From Acidobacteriaceae bacterium (GTDB lineage Bacteria > Acidobacteriota > Terriglobia > Terriglobales > Acidobacteriaceae), in NCBI GenBank assembly GCA_025462735.1, contig JAOAPC010000023.1, positions 1 through 64,000 of the forward strand: a DNA stretch of 64,000 bases, in the 5' to 3' direction. Shown piece by piece: positions 60,289 through 64,000 of the stretch (positions within the stretch are counted from its first letter, which is position 1; each line of letters begins with the position of its first letter). Both the position numbers and the translations under genes were made by a program. A model generated the notes under the pieces. The model was not told the origin of the DNA and made no database searches. It worked only from the letters and a program-made list of their open reading frames with translations.

Positions 60289-61946
60289 TTGGTGTACTTT
60301 CAAATGACGGTGAGTCGCGGGCGGTGCGGGAGTTCTTTCAGTTATTTAAAACGCCTTGGGAATTCTGTGTACCGCGTAAACATTACGATCTGGTCATCGT
60401 GACTCGGAAAGAGATACCAGAAAACCTGAGCGCCGGTGCAGTCGTGATTTACAATTCACGCTCGATCGGACTCGATGACACGTTTGGTTTGATCACGACG
60501 TCACGGGGAAGATGCGGGTGGGTGGAATGGCAGGGCATCGAGTTCCCGGTCTACGGAGATTTGGCGACCTTTGAACCGACGGGCGAGTCGTTAGTAAAGC
60601 TACAGCAAACGTCCGAGGCGGTAGGAAGCGTGCTTCGAGGTGCGGAACGCCCAACAGTGCGCATCGGGATTGATCTATTTTGCGAAGTCCTCCTCTTACT
60701 AAGCAAGGGGCAGCCAGCAGAGAACGCGCAAGTCCCGACCTTAGACATGCACATTTCACTGCTTCGGGAGATCATGGTTCGTCTAGGTGTGCCTTTTGTC
60801 GAGGTGCCGCCTGTGCCGGACGGCTATGACTTTATGGCATGTCTCACGCACGATGTTGATTTTTTAGGCATACGTGATCACAAGTGGGACCGTACTATGT
60901 GGGGATTCCTTTATCGTGCGACAGTTGGTTCGTTTCTGAAGGCCTTTGCAGGTAAACTTCCTTGGTCCAAATGTCTGCAGAACTGGGCCGCTGCCTTTTC
61001 TCTTCCTTTTGTACATCTTGGTTTTCGAGATGATTTCTGGCTGGAGTTCACTCGCTACGTAGACATTGAAAAAGAGCTCGGATCAACTTTTTTTTTTATT
61101 CCACTCAAGAATGTAGCTGGAAAGTTGGGGCAATCGGGAGCCCCTAAATCCCGGGCGGCAAAATATGACTTGACTAAAATTAAGGAGCAGGTCCTGGGAT
61201 TGGTAAATAGTGGCTGCGAAGTGGGGCTTCATGGGATTGATGCCTGGCATGATCTTCCGAGCGCCCAATTAGAACAGCGCCGGATTTGCGAAATAACAGG
61301 ACAACGTGATGTGGGAACTCGCATGCACTGGCTTTATTGGGAGGAAGGTTCGGCGAAGACCCTTGAAAAGGCGGGGTTCACCTACGATTCTACCTCCGGC
61401 TACAATGATGCCATTGGTTTCCGCGCCGGAACAACTCAGCCGTTCTGCCCATTGAGCACTGAATCCCTTCTTGAGCTTCAACTCAATATTCAGGATTCCG
61501 CGATGTTTTATTCGGACCGGATGGCGTTGTCAGAAATTGAAGCTCTCGAAGCTTGCAGGGATGTGATCAGCTCGATGTCCTTACTAGGTGGTGCACTTAC
61601 GCTGAACTGGCACACTAGAAGTTTGTCCCCTGAGAGACTTTGGGGAGACTTCTACGCCAGACTCTTGAACGAAGTTCGGACACACCGCGTATGCTTCGGG
61701 ACGGCTGGTGAAATTGTCGAGTGGTTTCGCAGAAGGCGTGCGCTCTGCTTCGAGTCTGTAGATTTTAAGGATACAGGCGTGCGGGTAGCGCTAAATAGTC
61801 CGAACGGGTATTCGGAACCCTTTTCGTTCACTCTAAGAATTCACGGTTCAAGGTTTGTCTCGGGTGAATCGAGATTTCGAGTTTCTACGCCAAAACAAAC
61901 GGACAATCCATGGAGCGGTGAAAAAGTCCTAGATATACCGTACTAA
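60285..61946 (+). CDS. NodB-like polysaccharide deacetylase-family protein
   Basis: 553 aa, no signal peptide. The N-terminal ~165 residues are unfamiliar. The deacetylase-like barrel follows: LTHDVDFLGI (metal Asp motif), STFFFIP, GCEVGLHGIDAWHDLPSAQL (His motif), RMHWLYW and LTLNWHTRSLSPERLWGDFY. Blocks are those of long CE4-related proteins found in polysaccharide loci of XrtA type, where they may de-N-acetylate the polymer; a cytoplasmic location would be unusual for that. A C-terminal beta domain ends VLDIPY. Confidence 0.78.
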   Translation: MIGVLSNDGESRAVREFFQLFKTPWEFCVPRKHYDLVIVTRKEIPENLSAGAVVIYNSRSIGLDDTFGLITTSRGRCGWVEWQGIEFPVYGDLATFEPTGESLVKLQQTSEAVGSVLRGAERPTVRIGIDLFCEVLLLLSKGQPAENAQVPTLDMHISLLREIMVRLGVPFVEVPPVPDGYDFMACLTHDVDFLGIRDHKWDRTMWGFLYRATVGSFLKAFAGKLPWSKCLQNWAAAFSLPFVHLGFRDDFWLEFTRYVDIEKELGSTFFFIPLKNVAGKLGQSGAPKSRAAKYDLTKIKEQVLGLVNSGCEVGLHGIDAWHDLPSAQLEQRRICEITGQRDVGTRMHWLYWEEGSAKTLEKAGFTYDSTSGYNDAIGFRAGTTQPFCPLSTESLLELQLNIQDSAMFYSDRMALSEIEALEACRDVISSMSLLGGALTLNWHTRSLSPERLWGDFYARLLNEVRTHRVCFGTAGEIVEWFRRRRALCFESVDFKDTGVRVALNSPNGYSEPFSFTLRIHGSRFVSGESRFRVSTPKQTDNPWSGEKVLDIPY

Positions 61947-62089
61947 CGCCGCGCCTACCTTGTACCCCAGATGCTGCACTTCCGATTGTTGTTCAGAGGG
62001 AACGCCCGTGTTAGCTTCGAAAATGCCGAGACCGCGTTTCTATGCAGCTAAAGTCTTGGCAAACAACACGAAAGGCCAAGGCAACCCCC

Positions 62090-63514
62090 ATGCGCAAGTC
62101 TCATCTGGGATTAGCGGTCTTAGTCGCGATGCTGTGCGGGCTCAGTTCTTCCGCGGTGGGCACCACGTTCTATGTGGATTCTTCAGTCTCGTCTTCAGGT
62201 AACGGGCAGTCGTGGGCTACCGCTTGGAGAACTTTCAGCAACATTACCGGGCTTCAGCCCGGAGATACAATATACGTGAGCGGTGGCACCACCTCGCAGA
62301 CTTATACTCTGGATTCATGGATGCCAAGTGGCGGTACTTCTGCAAGCCCTATCAGCTACAAAGTCGGGCAGGATGCAGGGCACAACGGCACGGTTATTTT
62401 TCAGGGAGGCAATCACTGGCTTGGCAGCGGTGGTACTGGTACTCTGCAATACATCACCATCAACGGGATAGGTTCTGATGGCACTAATCACATGACGGTA
62501 CAGGGTTATAGCGACTACGTAGTTTATTGCGAAAGTAGCACGAATTGTAGGCACATTTCGATTCAGCACGTCAATTTTCCCAACATGAAAGCTGGATTTC
62601 GCTTCGGTAATTCGGCTGGCGTGGATCTAGGGTATAACAAGATATATAAGGTTTATTGGGGCTCAGATGGAACACACGATGACGTCATCTGGGCGTGCCA
62701 GGAATCGTCTTCGGGAGCTTACGATTGTTTAATTCACGATAACTATATCTCCATTCCAGCCTGGTCTGGGAATTCAGCACTTGGCGACGACGGCATCAAA
62801 TGGGGCTCAGGAATTTCTTTTTACAACAATCACGTCAAGGTAGCGTTAACTGCCAGCTACTCAAGCAACCAGAGCACGTCACAACACGCTGACGGATTTC
62901 AGATAAACGAATCACATTACAAGATTTATAGCAATGTATTTGAGGATATAGGCGAATCGAATATTTATCACGACGATTTTGATACTCCCCGCAACATAAG
63001 CGGAATATATATTTATAACAACTTGTTTGTGCAGTCACATGTTCCGGGTACCAACGTGCCACGAGGCATAGACATTCTCCCAGAGTCTGGGGGAATAGGC
63101 ACGACTTTCACCGATGTTGTCATCGCTAACAACGAATGGGTAGATGCGTCGGGATATATGTATACGGTGCGCTTTGAAAGCATCGCCAGTTGCACCAATT
63201 GCCGGTTTCAAAACAATATTGACAAGGATAATGTCGGCACGGATATTGTTGGTGTCCCCGTCACAGTTTCGAACAATACTGCCTCCGCGAATTGGGTTTC
63301 CTATAATCGATATGCTGTCAGCACCAATGATCTGCATCTTGCTTCGAGCGATACGGTCAATATCAATCACGGAATAAACTTGTCGACTTGGTTTTCTGCC
63401 GACAAGGATGGCAACAGTAGACCACAAAGTTCGGTGTGGGACATTGGAGCGTATGAATCTGGCAGCACTGCTGCGATCTCGCCTCCCACAGGCCTTAGTG
63501 CCGTGGTTCAGTAA
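62090..63514 (+). CDS. secreted right-handed parallel beta-helix protein
   Basis: About 474 aa from MRKSHLGLAVLVAMLCGLSS, a signal peptide; the frame is open 16 codons further up. The mature part opens TTFYVDSSVSSSGNGQSW, followed by many short strands with Asn ladders (ISIQHVNFPNMKAGFRFGNS, IYIYNNLFVQS, VVIANNEWVD), the pattern of pectate-lyase-like beta-helices. The end, ISPPTGLSAVVQ, is the usual linker into an FnIII or anchor domain but then stops, so an anchor may be lost. It probably acts on, or binds, the secreted polymer (polysaccharide lyase or hydrolase); no catalytic residues can be assigned with confidence. Confidence 0.8.
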   Translation: MRKSHLGLAVLVAMLCGLSSSAVGTTFYVDSSVSSSGNGQSWATAWRTFSNITGLQPGDTIYVSGGTTSQTYTLDSWMPSGGTSASPISYKVGQDAGHNGTVIFQGGNHWLGSGGTGTLQYITINGIGSDGTNHMTVQGYSDYVVYCESSTNCRHISIQHVNFPNMKAGFRFGNSAGVDLGYNKIYKVYWGSDGTHDDVIWACQESSSGAYDCLIHDNYISIPAWSGNSALGDDGIKWGSGISFYNNHVKVALTASYSSNQSTSQHADGFQINESHYKIYSNVFEDIGESNIYHDDFDTPRNISGIYIYNNLFVQSHVPGTNVPRGIDILPESGGIGTTFTDVVIANNEWVDASGYMYTVRFESIASCTNCRFQNNIDKDNVGTDIVGVPVTVSNNTASANWVSYNRYAVSTNDLHLASSDTVNINHGINLSTWFSADKDGNSRPQSSVWDIGAYESGSTAAISPPTGLSAVVQ

Positions 63515-63722
63515 GGAAGCTCTCTAGATTTAAGACTGGCTACGGGTTATAACGACTATGCAAGAACGCGCAGTGGTTGGTAGCCAGAGGTAGCGTTTTC
63601 CTGTTTCGACGGCATTGTCATTTCAAATGTGACTAGCAGCCCATTCAGGCGACATCGCAGCTTATCAGCCTGCAAAATCCCTTTCTGTCTTTCTCGATGC
63701 TAATCGATGAAATTTGTTTGCC

Positions 63723-64000
63723 GTGAGTAGCCTAGGAATTGTGCGCAGTGAGGTGGATGTGTCAGTCCCCAATCCCGTTACATTTGTAGTCGCGGTCAAC
63801 AACAGGGAGCTGTTCGAACAAAACTTTTTGGCGTCGCCATGCTTGCGACAATCACACGATCACCAGATCCTCATTCGGGAGAACTTTAGCTCAGCTGCCA
63901 AAGCATATAACGATGCCATCGACCGGTCCGCCAATGACCTCATTGTTTTCTGTCACCAGGACGTTGTTCTGCCAGAAGCGTGGCTATCTCAATTGCAGGG
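63723..64000 (+). CDS. glycosyltransferase, 3' end outside window
   Basis: The frame is open from GTG 63723 to the window edge; GTG 63759, with GAGG upstream, is the more likely start. The visible segment reads TFVVAVNNRELFEQNFLASP, NFSSAAKAYNDAI and NDLIVFCHQDVVLPEAWL. This matches the StrF/Glyco_tranf_2_5-type GT-A domain, whose HQDV supplies the metal-binding acidic residue. At least one more glycosyltransferase therefore continues the cluster to the right. Confidence 0.75.
   Translation, partial: MSSLGIVRSEVDVSVPNPVTFVVAVNNRELFEQNFLASPCLRQSHDHQILIRENFSSAAKAYNDAIDRSANDLIVFCHQDVVLPEAWLSQLQ

Overview
The window looks like a chromosomal segment of an acidobacterium (Acidobacteriota, probably Terriglobia). 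This is inferred from the mix of families: a DUF5107/TPR protein, a DUF5916 outer-membrane protein, Tat-exported Gfo/Idh/MocA and DUF1080 proteins, many secreted glycosidases, and an exopolysaccharide operon with a NusG paralogue. Base composition is moderately GC-rich. No rRNA, tRNA, CRISPR array, integrase or transposase was seen.

Region 1 (1-12.3 kb) is regulation and envelope. After a truncated aldo/keto reductase, a membrane metallophosphoesterase and a GH15 enzyme comes a GAF/AAA+/Fis sigma-54 activator (6094-7677). Around it I find four -24/-12 promoters, each about 85-100 bp downstream of clustered TGTCGA/TCGACA half-sites. They face a STAS + sigma-factor-like pair, a small unknown protein, an outer-membrane beta-barrel protein and a pseudo-receiver/transmembrane/trypsin-like protease. 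I read this as one sigma-54 regulon for envelope stress or surface adaptation; it is the most system-like observation here. Next to it lies an inverted, re-ordered partial copy of a gene 4 kb away.

Region 2 (12.3-33.2 kb) is a saccharolytic island: DUF5107/TPR and DUF5916 proteins, GH36-like, GH3 (with PA14), GH2, GH20 and GH127 enzymes, and a module of sugar isomerase/epimerase, Gfo/Idh/MocA oxidoreductase and DUF1080 protein that fits 3-keto-glycoside cleavage. A LacI-type operator sits at the start of the DUF1080 gene. Several of these proteins carry Tat signals.

Region 3 (33.2-64 kb) is an exopolysaccharide cluster. A LuxR-type regulator is divergent from a long leader followed by a NusG paralogue, a degenerate NtrC-like regulator, a Wza-like export protein, an outer-membrane barrel, a Wzz/GumC protein, an AAA ATPase and a BY-kinase. 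Then come nucleotide-sugar genes (a likely UDP-diacetamido-glucuronate route), a priming sugar transferase with an odd N-terminal domain, a Wzx-like flippase, several glycosyltransferases, a NodB-like deacetylase and a secreted beta-helix protein. The arrangement resembles XrtA/PEP-CTERM polysaccharide loci, but no exosortase is visible. The last gene, a glycosyltransferase, runs off the window.
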